DNA from: Ignatzschineria sp.
Lineage (GTDB): Bacteria > Pseudomonadota > Gammaproteobacteria > Cardiobacteriales > Wohlfahrtiimonadaceae
Length of the DNA stretch: 64,000 nucleotides
Reading direction: 5' to 3'
Assembly: GCA_030150405.1 (NCBI GenBank)
Contig: JASLFU010000026.1
Location: 1-64,000, forward strand
Of this stretch, positions 7,363 through 14,709 are shown piece after piece (position 1 is the stretch's first letter; each line of letters opens with the position of its first letter). A program made the position numbers and the translations under genes. The notes below the pieces were generated by a model. It was not told the DNA's origin, ran no database searches, and saw nothing but the letters and a program-made list of their open reading frames with translations.

Positions 7363-8343
7363 CTATTGAGACACCGGGAGCTTAGAGCCCGAAAGAGAGC
7401 GCTCGAGTAGAATATTCTCCTTAAAGCGGTAGAGTTTTGCCGGCCTTCCGGGTGTGTTGGTAGCCATCTCTCCCGTCTCTTCGATAAGATTTTGGCTTAA
7501 AATCTGCCGGCGGAAATTCTGTTTATGGAGCAGAAGTCCGCCGAGCGCCTCAATACTCTTTTGTAATTGTAAAAGGGTAAATTGCGGGGGCATAAGCTCA
7601 AAAATCACGGGGCGATACTTAATTTTAGCCCGTAGCCGCGCAATTCCAGAAGCGAGCACACGGCGGTGATCATACGCCATAGGGCTCCCTAAAAGAGGCT
7701 CTAATCCCAGTGGCTGATAGCGAGGAGATTCGGGAATTAAACCGATCTCATAGAGGAGCTCGTAGCGCTGTAAAATATACTCCTCATTCCAGGGATAAGG
7801 CTCTTCCTGGGCTGCGCTATTAGAAAACCCCCAAAATAGTTTAAGCCGCTCTTTACGAAACCGAGCCTCTTCGGCGTTTGGGGCGCTCTTAACCCAACGG
7901 GAAAATTGGGGGAAGAATGCCTCTTTAATCGCCGAGGGAGCCCCTTGGCGATGATCCTCCCATGGGAAAAAGCGATACCAATCTAACCACTTTGCCTCAG
8001 GATCCATCCCTTTAACCTCTTCATGCACCAGGCCTAAATAACCAATATAGATTAAGTATTCCCCCGCCGAATTGGTGCGATGGGTATTTACAAAGGTGTA
8101 GAGCTGCTCAATATAGCCAAGGGGCTGATGAGTCTGCTTTTCTACCCATTCCCGCACGCCCGCCTGTAGTGAGCTATGAATCGGGGAAAAGGGCCCGCTG
8201 GGCAATTGTGCTTTCTGAATAGTCAGCACTTTAGCAGCCGCTTGGGGCGAAGAGATATCCGATACCGCCACTAAAACGGCGGCAAGCTCCGTAGTGCCCT
8301 CTGTTGGGCTCTTTAAAGCGGGGTTGAGTCTATTTATCGCCAT
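7363..8343 (-). CDS. NrtR-like NUDIX/winged-helix protein in the bioA operon
   Basis: The protein of 326 residues joins a NUDIX-like domain to a C-terminal winged helix. The C-terminal part (about 230-315) carries the NrtR-type pattern FELMPPQFTLLQLQ...LHKQNFRR...GRPAKLYRF. The N-terminal part has the strand-helix layout of NUDIX, but the catalytic box is degenerate: REWVEKQT replaces the usual REUXEEXG, and the preceding Glu is missing. NUDIX hydrolysis is therefore doubtful, as in ligand-sensing regulators of this family. A central section of about 100 residues with WYRFFPWED makes it longer than typical NrtR. It lies 24 bases after the alpha/beta hydrolase that is coupled to bioA, so it is likely part of a bioA operon. 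It may be a metabolite-responsive regulator; its target is unknown. Confidence 0.72.
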   Translation of the reverse strand: MAINRLNPALKSPTEGTTELAAVLVAVSDISSPQAAAKVLTIQKAQLPSGPFSPIHSSLQAGVREWVEKQTHQPLGYIEQLYTFVNTHRTNSAGEYLIYIGYLGLVHEEVKGMDPEAKWLDWYRFFPWEDHRQGAPSAIKEAFFPQFSRWVKSAPNAEEARFRKERLKLFWGFSNSAAQEEPYPWNEEYILQRYELLYEIGLIPESPRYQPLGLEPLLGSPMAYDHRRVLASGIARLRAKIKYRPVIFELMPPQFTLLQLQKSIEALGGLLLHKQNFRRQILSQNLIEETGEMATNTPGRPAKLYRFKENILLERSLSGSKLPVSQ

Positions 8344-8367
8344 CTTTAGGGTCTCTCATCAGATCGC

Positions 8368-9243
8368 TTAGAGTATGCGCTTAATTTCCGTAATCATCTT
8401 TGTGGGATCATTTTCCGGTAGAAGATGAGTGACTCCCTGAATCATACCTATGGGGGCGTCTGCCTTCTCTCGGGTGTTTTGCCCAATAGCACAGCTTGCG
8501 ACAAAGGAACTTAGGGTAAAGATCGTGCGGGAATTTTCCCCCCAAAGAATCGTTATCGGGCAGCGTTGATGAATGGCGAGTAAATCTTCTGCCGAAATAG
8601 GCTCGGGCGTCACTTGGCTTAAAAGTTTCGGCAGTGTATGGAAGTTATCCCGCTTTATTGTTTGAATCTCAGGCGCTTGCTCCGCTAAGGTAAGGGGCGC
8701 ATTTTCACATGCGGCAATAAAGTGATCCACCGCAAGGGGGAACGCCTCTTTTCGTAGCGCTTTGATAATGGGGCTCATCATTTTGGTGATATCCCGGGTA
8801 AAGCGCTTTGTCTCCTCTTCGGTTATGCCGTAGCTCGGCACAATCAGCTCATAAAGAATAAGCTGGCGGATATTACTTGCCTCTATTTGCGCGGCAAACA
8901 GCGCAGCATGGCAAGCATAGGACCACGCAAAGAGCGTAATTGGTGGGGGCGTCTCCCCGCTTTGGGCGGCAATGGCTTGGCAAAAGCGTGCAATCTCTCT
9001 GCCATGGCGGGCAGTATCAAACAGAGGAGTTTCATTTTCTGAATCTGCCCCAAAGCCTGAGAGGGTTAAGCTTAATACTCGGTAGTCCGCAAAAGCCTCT
9101 AAATAGGGGGCAAAGGTGCGGGCATCCCCTAAAATACCATGCACAAAGAGCAAAATAGGGGCATTTTTAGCGGGATTTCCCCCCTCTAAATAGCGAAAGG
9201 TGAGCCCCTCTTGGGTTAAAGTTTTAAAGGTGGGTGACATCAT
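8368..9243 (-). CDS. Alpha/beta hydrolase coupled to bioA, candidate BioH-type esterase
   Basis: A 291-residue alpha/beta hydrolase with the oxyanion motif VHGILGD (34-40) and nucleophile elbow A106-W-S108-Y-A110. This is a relaxed form of GXSXG, with Trp before the serine as in E. coli BioH (GWSLG). The histidine is probably H273 in GVTHLLPEN. At the usual acid position the sequence reads GENSR, where relatives read GENDR, so the standard Asp appears replaced by Ser238. Its ATG overlaps the bioA stop by four bases (ATGA), indicating translational coupling. BioC is encoded across the intergenic region, and the BioC pathway needs an esterase to remove the methyl group from pimeloyl-ACP methyl ester; this gene is the best positional candidate. 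Function is inferred. Confidence 0.7.
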   Translation of the reverse strand: MMSPTFKTLTQEGLTFRYLEGGNPAKNAPILLFVHGILGDARTFAPYLEAFADYRVLSLTLSGFGADSENETPLFDTARHGREIARFCQAIAAQSGETPPPITLFAWSYACHAALFAAQIEASNIRQLILYELIVPSYGITEEETKRFTRDITKMMSPIIKALRKEAFPLAVDHFIAACENAPLTLAEQAPEIQTIKRDNFHTLPKLLSQVTPEPISAEDLLAIHQRCPITILWGENSRTIFTLSSFVASCAIGQNTREKADAPIGMIQGVTHLLPENDPTKMITEIKRIL

Positions 9244-10538
9244 GCGAGTAAAAACTCCTCAAAATCATCTCGGTTTAAGAGGTTTACTAAAGTGGAGGTG
9301 AGCTGTCTGAGCTCTTTTTCACCAGTAATAAAGGGGGGCATAATGTAAACGAGGCGATTAAAGGGGCGAATCCAGACGCCATTTTCCACAAAATACTCTT
9401 GAGCCTTCTCTTGATTTAAGCCTTTTTTAAGCTCAATAACCCCAATTGCGCCCAATACTCGCACCTCTTCAATATGGGGGTTACCCTTAAGAACAAAAAG
9501 CTCCTCTTTTAACTGCTTCTCAATGCGGGAGACATTGGCTTGCCATTGCCCATTATCTAAGAGCGAAAGGGAGGCATTAGCGGCAGAGCAGGCAAGGGGA
9601 TTACCCATAAAGGTAGGGCCATGCATAAAGCATTTAGCCTCCCCGTTACTAATGGTTTCCGCTACATGGCGGGTGGTAATGGTGGCTGAAAGGGTGATAT
9701 ATCCCCCTGTAAGAGCTTTTCCGACACACATAATATCGGGCACGATCTCGGCATGCTCACAGGCGAAAAACTTACCTGTACGCCCAAAGCCGGTGGCGAT
9801 CTCATCAGCAATAAGAAGAACGCCCGTCTCATCACACAGTTTGCGGAGTACTTTTAAATAGTTCGGGTGATACATACGCATCCCCCCCGCACCTTGCACA
9901 ATAGGCTCAACAATCACGGCAAAGAGCTCGTGGTGATGGTTTTTAAAGATCTCCCGCAGGGGCTCTGCAGCTGCATCATCCCACTCATCATCAAAGCCGA
10001 TCTCAAAGGTGGGGGCAAAGAGATGATCAGGAAGATAGCCATCATAGATCGAGTGCATGGAGTTTACAGGATCACATACCCCCATCGCGCCAAAGGTATC
10101 CCCATGATAGGCATGGGAGAGCGAGAGCACACGGTGACGACGTTCCCCTTTTGCATGCCAATATTGAAAGGCCATTTTTAGCGCAACTTCCACCGCTACG
10201 GAGCCAGAATCGGCAAGAAAAACACACTCTAAGGAATCAGGGGTGAGATCGACCAACTTTTTCACCAGATCAACCGCTGGCTTATGGGTAATACCGCCAA
10301 ACATCACATGGCTCATCTTCGCAAGCTGATTGGTAATCGCTTGATTAATAACAGGATGATTATAACCATGCAAAACGGCCCACCAAGAGGACATTCCATC
10401 CACCAGCTCCCGGCCATCTTCAAGCTTAAGCATAACGCCCTCTGCAGAATCTACCGGATAGCAGGGGAGCGGCTCACTCATGGAGGTGTAAGGGTGCCAA
10501 ATGTGCTTAGAATCAAACGTGAGGTCTGTTTTACTCAT
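9240..10538 (-). CDS. bioA: Adenosylmethionine-8-amino-7-oxononanoate aminotransferase BioA
   Basis: This PLP enzyme converts 7-keto-8-aminopelargonate to 7,8-diaminopelargonate, the penultimate stage before dethiobiotin. The 432-residue protein has BioA hallmarks: SSWWAVLHGYNHP (50-62) in the substrate-binding region, ADSGSVAVEVALKMA (109-123), the PLP-binding ADEIATGFGR (244-253), and the Schiff-base lysine K274 in VGKALTGGY, the same number as in E. coli BioA. It is transcribed leftward, divergent from bioF, and its stop overlaps the start of an alpha/beta hydrolase. The upstream region is shared with bioF and contains inverted repeats that may co-regulate both arms. Confidence 0.96.
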   Translation of the reverse strand: MSKTDLTFDSKHIWHPYTSMSEPLPCYPVDSAEGVMLKLEDGRELVDGMSSWWAVLHGYNHPVINQAITNQLAKMSHVMFGGITHKPAVDLVKKLVDLTPDSLECVFLADSGSVAVEVALKMAFQYWHAKGERRHRVLSLSHAYHGDTFGAMGVCDPVNSMHSIYDGYLPDHLFAPTFEIGFDDEWDDAAAEPLREIFKNHHHELFAVIVEPIVQGAGGMRMYHPNYLKVLRKLCDETGVLLIADEIATGFGRTGKFFACEHAEIVPDIMCVGKALTGGYITLSATITTRHVAETISNGEAKCFMHGPTFMGNPLACSAANASLSLLDNGQWQANVSRIEKQLKEELFVLKGNPHIEEVRVLGAIGVIELKKGLNQEKAQEYFVENGVWIRPFNRLVYIMPPFITGEKELRQLTSTLVNLLNRDDFEEFLLA

Positions 10539-10689
10539 GGAACTTTATCAACCTTTTTAAAGAAAAATGGGACTACTATGGTACTATATTTTTGGTCGTA
10601 AGGAGCAATCCCCGCCGGCAGTAGGCTCGATAAATGTGGAAAAAAGCAGAATAAGAGAGAGATGAGTGCCGGTTTTTAGAAGAGGGTTT

Positions 10690-10773
10690 ATCCTAACTTA
10701 AGCGGGAATAAAGAGAGATAAAATCATGGGAGCTTCTTTCCGGAATGACCCATTCTTACCTAATGGTTAGGAT
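10690..10773. promoter_or_regulatory. Inverted repeats in the bioA-bioF divergent region, candidate biotin operator
   Basis: ATCCTAAC at 10690-10697 recurs in inverted orientation (GTTAGGAT) at 10766-10773. The second copy is part of its own short palindrome CCTAA-TGG-TTAGG (10759-10771). The sites lie between divergent bioA and bioF, where control of both arms is expected. They do not match the E. coli BirA operator half-site TTGTAAACC as I know it. Confidence 0.4.
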
Positions 10774-10815
10774 TTCTTTTTTAATTATTTACATTGTCTG
10801 CATGAAGAGAGCATT

Positions 10816-12030
10816 ATGAGCTGGAACTCGCGAATTGAGCGCCATATTCTACAACGCCGCAAGGATGATCAATACCGCACTCGAAGAGTTACGAAAACTC
10901 GGGAGGGGGGGCGAATTATTCTGCTTCAAAATGGGGAGCAAGAGGCGCGTTATCTCAATTTCTCCTCCAATGATTATTTAGGCTTAAGCCACGATCTTCG
11001 CTTGATTCATGCCTGGCAAGAGGGAGCACGTAAATATGGGGTCGGTAGTGCCGGCTCAGGCCATATTACCGGCTATAGCGAGCCCCTTTTTGAGCTTGAA
11101 GAGCGCTTAGCTGATTGGCTCGGGTACGATGCGGCTATTGTCTATCCTTCGGGATTTACGGCTAATCAAGCTGTGATTAAATTATTGATTGAGCAAAATG
11201 ATCGTATTATTGCCGATCGCTTAAGTCATGCTTCCCTTTTAGAGGCGGCGATCTACTCCCCGGGGCGAGTGCATCGCTTTAAACATAATGATCTGACCTC
11301 GCTAAAGAGCTATTTAGCCCGTGGAAATGCAGCGCTTGAAAAGTTAGAGACTCCTGAAAAGCATGGACTTCTAGCGGTAACAGAGGGCGTATTTAGTATG
11401 GATGGGGATTTTGCCCCCCTTAAAAAGATGGAGAGCCTCTGCCAAGAAGCAGGAGCGCTCTTTATGGTGGATGATGCCCATGGTATTGGCGTTTGTGGCG
11501 AAGGGGGGCGAGGGTCTATTAATCTTGCTCAAATTAAGCCCGATATTTTAGTGGTCACCTTTGGAAAAGCCTTTGGACTTTCGGGGGCAGCGGTATTGGT
11601 TAATGAGCCTTTAGCCGATTATTTTGTGCAATTCTCCCGCCCACTTATCTATAGTACTGCTATTCCCCCAGCCTTAGCCTATACCTTAAAAGAGGCGGTA
11701 GATCTTATTGAAAAGGGGGATAACTTGCGAAATCGTTTAGCCGATAATATCGCCTATTATCGTCAAGAGATGGCGAGCTTAGACCTTGCCCAATGGAATG
11801 TTACCCTCGTAGAATCAACAACGGCCATTCAACCCCTAATTATTGGGGAGAGTCAGCGAGCTTTAGAAATTGCCGAAAAAATGCAAAGTCAGGGCATTTG
11901 GGTGACGGCTATTCGCCCTCCAACGGTTCCGCCCAATAGCGCAAGATTGCGCATTACGCTTACCGCAAAGCATCAGCAAGAGGATATTGATGCACTTGTT
12001 GCAGCATTTAAAGAGGCATTAGGCGAGTAG
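10816..12030 (+). CDS. bioF: 8-amino-7-oxononanoate synthase BioF
   Basis: BioF condenses pimeloyl-ACP (or CoA) with L-alanine, losing CO2, to make 7-keto-8-aminopelargonate. The 404-residue protein is an alpha-oxoamine synthase: NFSSNDYLGLS (48-58), GSGHITGYSEPLFELE (80-95), PLP-contacting VDDAHGIGV (218-226) and the Schiff-base lysine K251 in TFGKAFGLSGAAV. Length is slightly above the ~385 of E. coli. The start ATG follows a GAAGAGAG ribosome site. The stop codon is immediately followed by the bioC ATG with no gap, so the two are almost certainly co-translated. Confidence 0.96.
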   Translation: MSWNSRIERHILQRRKDDQYRTRRVTKTREGGRIILLQNGEQEARYLNFSSNDYLGLSHDLRLIHAWQEGARKYGVGSAGSGHITGYSEPLFELEERLADWLGYDAAIVYPSGFTANQAVIKLLIEQNDRIIADRLSHASLLEAAIYSPGRVHRFKHNDLTSLKSYLARGNAALEKLETPEKHGLLAVTEGVFSMDGDFAPLKKMESLCQEAGALFMVDDAHGIGVCGEGGRGSINLAQIKPDILVVTFGKAFGLSGAAVLVNEPLADYFVQFSRPLIYSTAIPPALAYTLKEAVDLIEKGDNLRNRLADNIAYYRQEMASLDLAQWNVTLVESTTAIQPLIIGESQRALEIAEKMQSQGIWVTAIRPPTVPPNSARLRITLTAKHQQEDIDALVAAFKEALGE

Positions 12031-12798
12031 ATGAAGATCGATAAATCAGCCATTGCGTCCGCATTTGGCCGTGCGGCGGAGAGTTATGATCAATCAGCAA
12101 CGGTGCAAAAAAAGGTGGCCGATCGTCTCTTTAAGGAGTTTTTAGCGCTCCATTCAGGGGAGGATTTTAACGATTACACGCTGTTAGATGCAGGGTGTGG
12201 AACAGGTTATTTAAGCCAAAAAGGGCGCAGAAAGGGGGCAACTGTTACGGCGCTCGATCTCTCTTTAGAGATGTTAGCCGAGGCGCAAGAGGCGAATGTA
12301 GCGACTTATTATGCCCAAGGAGATATTGAGCAGCTCCCCTTTGAGGCAGAGCGTTTTGATGGTGTGATCTCAAGCTTAGCAGTGCAGTGGTGTCACTCTT
12401 TTGCTAAAGCGATTAATGAATTAAATCGTGTGCGAAAATCGCAAGGTAAAGTGGCAGTGGCAACGCTGTTAGAGGGTTCACTTAGAGAGCTAGATCAGGC
12501 TTGGAGAGCGGTGGATAACTATAAGCACACCATCGACTTTATTTCGCAAAGGGAGGCTAAAGAGGCGCTTAAGAGGGTAAAAGGGGAGCTCATTATCTAT
12601 GAAGAGGTTATGGAGTTTCCGAGCTTAATGGCCCTTATGCGTAGCCTTAAAAATATAGGCGCAACCACCTTAAAAGAGCGAAGAAGTGGCTTAATGGGGC
12701 GGGATGCCTTACGGCGCTTAGAGGCAGCCTTTTTACAAAATGGGGGATTTAAGTTGACCTATGTGGTGGGTATAGCCCTAATTTCGGCGCCTAAATAA
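12031..12798 (+). CDS. bioC: Malonyl-[ACP] O-methyltransferase BioC
   Basis: BioC methylates malonyl-ACP so that fatty-acid synthesis can extend it to pimeloyl-ACP methyl ester. The 255-residue class I SAM methyltransferase starts with IASAFGRAAESYDQSATVQ, typical of BioC, and has motif I LLDAGCGTGYLS (about 52-63) and SSLAVQWC (about 111-118). It begins directly after the bioF stop. Because BioC products need an esterase (BioH, BioG, BioK or similar), its presence makes the hydrolase at 8368-9243 interesting. The gene is followed after 84 bases by bioD. Confidence 0.93.
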   Translation: MKIDKSAIASAFGRAAESYDQSATVQKKVADRLFKEFLALHSGEDFNDYTLLDAGCGTGYLSQKGRRKGATVTALDLSLEMLAEAQEANVATYYAQGDIEQLPFEAERFDGVISSLAVQWCHSFAKAINELNRVRKSQGKVAVATLLEGSLRELDQAWRAVDNYKHTIDFISQREAKEALKRVKGELIIYEEVMEFPSLMALMRSLKNIGATTLKERRSGLMGRDALRRLEAAFLQNGGFKLTYVVGIALISAPK

Positions 12799-12882
12799 TT
12801 AAAATTAAAGAGAAGCGGAAATTATTAACGTAAAAAATTAACGTAAAGATGCGTAGATAACGCAAAAGAGGGATTAAGGTTT

Positions 12883-13581
12883 ATGGAATCGACATTAACA
12901 AATTCGCCTAAAGGATGCTGGTTTATAACCGGAACCGATACCGAAATTGGTAAAACCTATGTCACAGCAGAGCTTCTGCAAGCGTTAAATAGGGCGGGGA
13001 TCTCAGCAAATGGGTATAAGCCCGTAGCTTCCGGCAGCGAAGAGACTCCATTGGGCCTTAAAAACCCCGATGCAGTGGCCCATATTTTAGCCTCCCACCA
13101 GCAGATGCCTTATGAGATGGTTAACCCTTACTTTTTTAAAGAGGCAGAAGCTCCCCATCTTTTAAGCAAAGCTCAAGGAATTCCTATCGATTTTAAGGTG
13201 ATGAGCGAAGGGCTACACAATATTGCTACAAAAGGGAAGGTAACCCTTGTAGAGGGGGCGGGAGGTTGGTATACCCCGCTCTCCTGTAAAGCCAGTTTTG
13301 CCGATTGGGTAGAAGAAAATCGCTTACCGGTCATTGTGGTGGTGGGGTTAAAATTAGGGGTGATTAATCACGCACTCTTAACCTTTGAGGCCATTGAGGC
13401 AAGAGGACTAAAAGTTGCCGGTTGGATTGCCAATCATTTAAGTGATAGCCCATCGCTTAAAGGCTATATTGAGGGCATTCAAAACTTTACGGAGCTCCCC
13501 TTAATTGGGGAAGTGCCTTACAAGGCAAAAGAGCGGGGAGAGAGCCGATTTGATCTCTCGCTCTTTAAAGGTGACCTTTAA
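12883..13581 (+). CDS. bioD: Dethiobiotin synthetase BioD
   Basis: BioD closes the ureido ring of biotin by ATP-dependent carboxylation of diaminopelargonate. The 232-residue protein has the P-loop GTDTEIGKT (17-25), KPVASG (about 46-51) and VEGAGGWYTPLS in the middle. The start ATG is preceded by AGAGGGATTAAGG. It is the last gene of the rightward bio arm and is followed by a probable terminator before convergent ruvX. bioB, needed for the last step, must lie elsewhere. Confidence 0.95.
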   Translation: MESTLTNSPKGCWFITGTDTEIGKTYVTAELLQALNRAGISANGYKPVASGSEETPLGLKNPDAVAHILASHQQMPYEMVNPYFFKEAEAPHLLSKAQGIPIDFKVMSEGLHNIATKGKVTLVEGAGGWYTPLSCKASFADWVEENRLPVIVVVGLKLGVINHALLTFEAIEARGLKVAGWIANHLSDSPSLKGYIEGIQNFTELPLIGEVPYKAKERGESRFDLSLFKGDL

Positions 13582-13619
13582 AATCAGCTATCAGCTAGTC
13601 ATTAGCATAATAATTTGCA

Positions 13620-13655
13620 AGCGTTCCCTTACTTAAAAGGATAAGGGAAGCTTTT
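13620..13655 (+). terminator. Probable terminator after bioD
   Basis: TTCCCTTA and TAAGGGAA form an 8-bp stem with a 10-base loop. Extra AGC/GCT pairing lies at the base beyond one bulged G, and a short T run follows. Confidence 0.6.
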
Positions 13656-13676
13656 CCCACTTAAAACGCTACTTAA

Positions 13677-14135
13677 TTAGAAGAAAAGCGTCTCTTGATG
13701 AAACCAGCGTTCCACAATGATTGCCGCAGAGATCGCATCTAACTGCCCTTTTTTATGGCGCTGAGAGGGCTTTAGAAAAGCTTCGCTCTCTAACGAGGAG
13801 CGGGATTCATCCACCTCCATCACCGGCAAGCCAAAGCGGCCATGGAGGCGATTCATAAATTTGCGAATTTTACGAATATGCTCGGTCTCTGTGCCATCTC
13901 GAGTGTAGGGAATACCCACAATAAAAGCATCGGGGAGCCACTCTTTAATCAATTCCTCTACCTCTGCCCAATTAGGCTGCTCATGGCGAGCTTTTAAGAT
14001 GGTCACGGGCTGAGCTGTCTCGGTGAGGGCATTTCCCACTGCAACCCCAATGTTTTGCGTGCCGTAATCGAAGCCTAATACCACTTCGATGCTCTTTCCT
14101 TCAGGGAGGTGGCCGATCATGCGCTCTTGTCTCAT
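13677..14135 (-). CDS. ruvX: Putative Holliday junction resolvase / pre-16S rRNA nuclease RuvX (YqgF)
   Basis: An RNase H-fold nuclease of 152 residues, involved in 16S rRNA 5'-end maturation and possibly recombination. It shows the family motifs GFDYGTQNIGVAVG (first catalytic Asp), IVGIPYTRDGTET, the VDESRSS region (where many relatives read DERLS/T) and the C-terminal D-A-ISAAIIVERW acid. It begins four bases after the nitroreductase stop and is the last gene of a leftward pepN-nitroreductase-ruvX unit. Confidence 0.88.
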   Translation of the reverse strand: MRQERMIGHLPEGKSIEVVLGFDYGTQNIGVAVGNALTETAQPVTILKARHEQPNWAEVEELIKEWLPDAFIVGIPYTRDGTETEHIRKIRKFMNRLHGRFGLPVMEVDESRSSLESEAFLKPSQRHKKGQLDAISAAIIVERWFHQETLFF

Positions 14136-14139
14136 AAGC

Positions 14140-14709
14140 TTAAGGAAGAGGCTTTACAAAGCGATCGAGCGCAGGTTTAGGAAATGGATTCGGCGTCTTT
14201 TCCGGATAGCCATACCAGAACATTCCCCGAATAATCTCCTCTTTAGGATCGATGCCTAAAATATCGTAAGCAGCGGGCTTAAAAAAGAGCGAGCCGGTGG
14301 ACCATTTACTGCCAATGCCATCCTCATAGAAAGATAGCATCATAATGTAAAGGGCAATACTTAAGGTGGCAAAATCTTCATGGAATGTTTTTTCATCTTC
14401 ACTAATCTTTTGCGTAACGGCAACCCAGCCGGGGATCTTTTTCCAGCGGGCAAGCTTAGTTGCGGCGGTCGCTGGGTCTCGATCGGCAAAGGATTGCTCA
14501 GCATATTGTAAAAAATTCTCTTTACTCTGCTCCCCAAGGGGATAGAAGCGATAAGGATAGGTTAAATGGTGATTAGGTGCATACACCGTAAGCCCCAACG
14601 CTTTGTTAAGGGCTTCTTGGGGTACAGCTTGATCGGTAAAATGATGAATTGTACGGCGATTTTGTACAATTTCTGTCAGATTAGATACACCTTTAAGGGT
14701 CTGATCCAT
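14140..14709 (-). CDS. Nitroreductase-family flavoprotein
   Basis: A 189-residue FMN-dependent nitroreductase-like protein. The N-terminal EIVQNRRTIHHFTDQAVP is the usual FMN-phosphate-binding segment, and the remaining pattern (LGLTVYAPNH, SFYEDGIGSKWSTG, GMFWYGYPE) fits the family. The start codon shares its A with the pepN stop (TAATG), so translation is coupled. Physiological substrate unknown; quinones or nitro compounds are possible for the family. Confidence 0.85.
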   Translation of the reverse strand: MDQTLKGVSNLTEIVQNRRTIHHFTDQAVPQEALNKALGLTVYAPNHHLTYPYRFYPLGEQSKENFLQYAEQSFADRDPATAATKLARWKKIPGWVAVTQKISEDEKTFHEDFATLSIALYIMMLSFYEDGIGSKWSTGSLFFKPAAYDILGIDPKEEIIRGMFWYGYPEKTPNPFPKPALDRFVKPLP

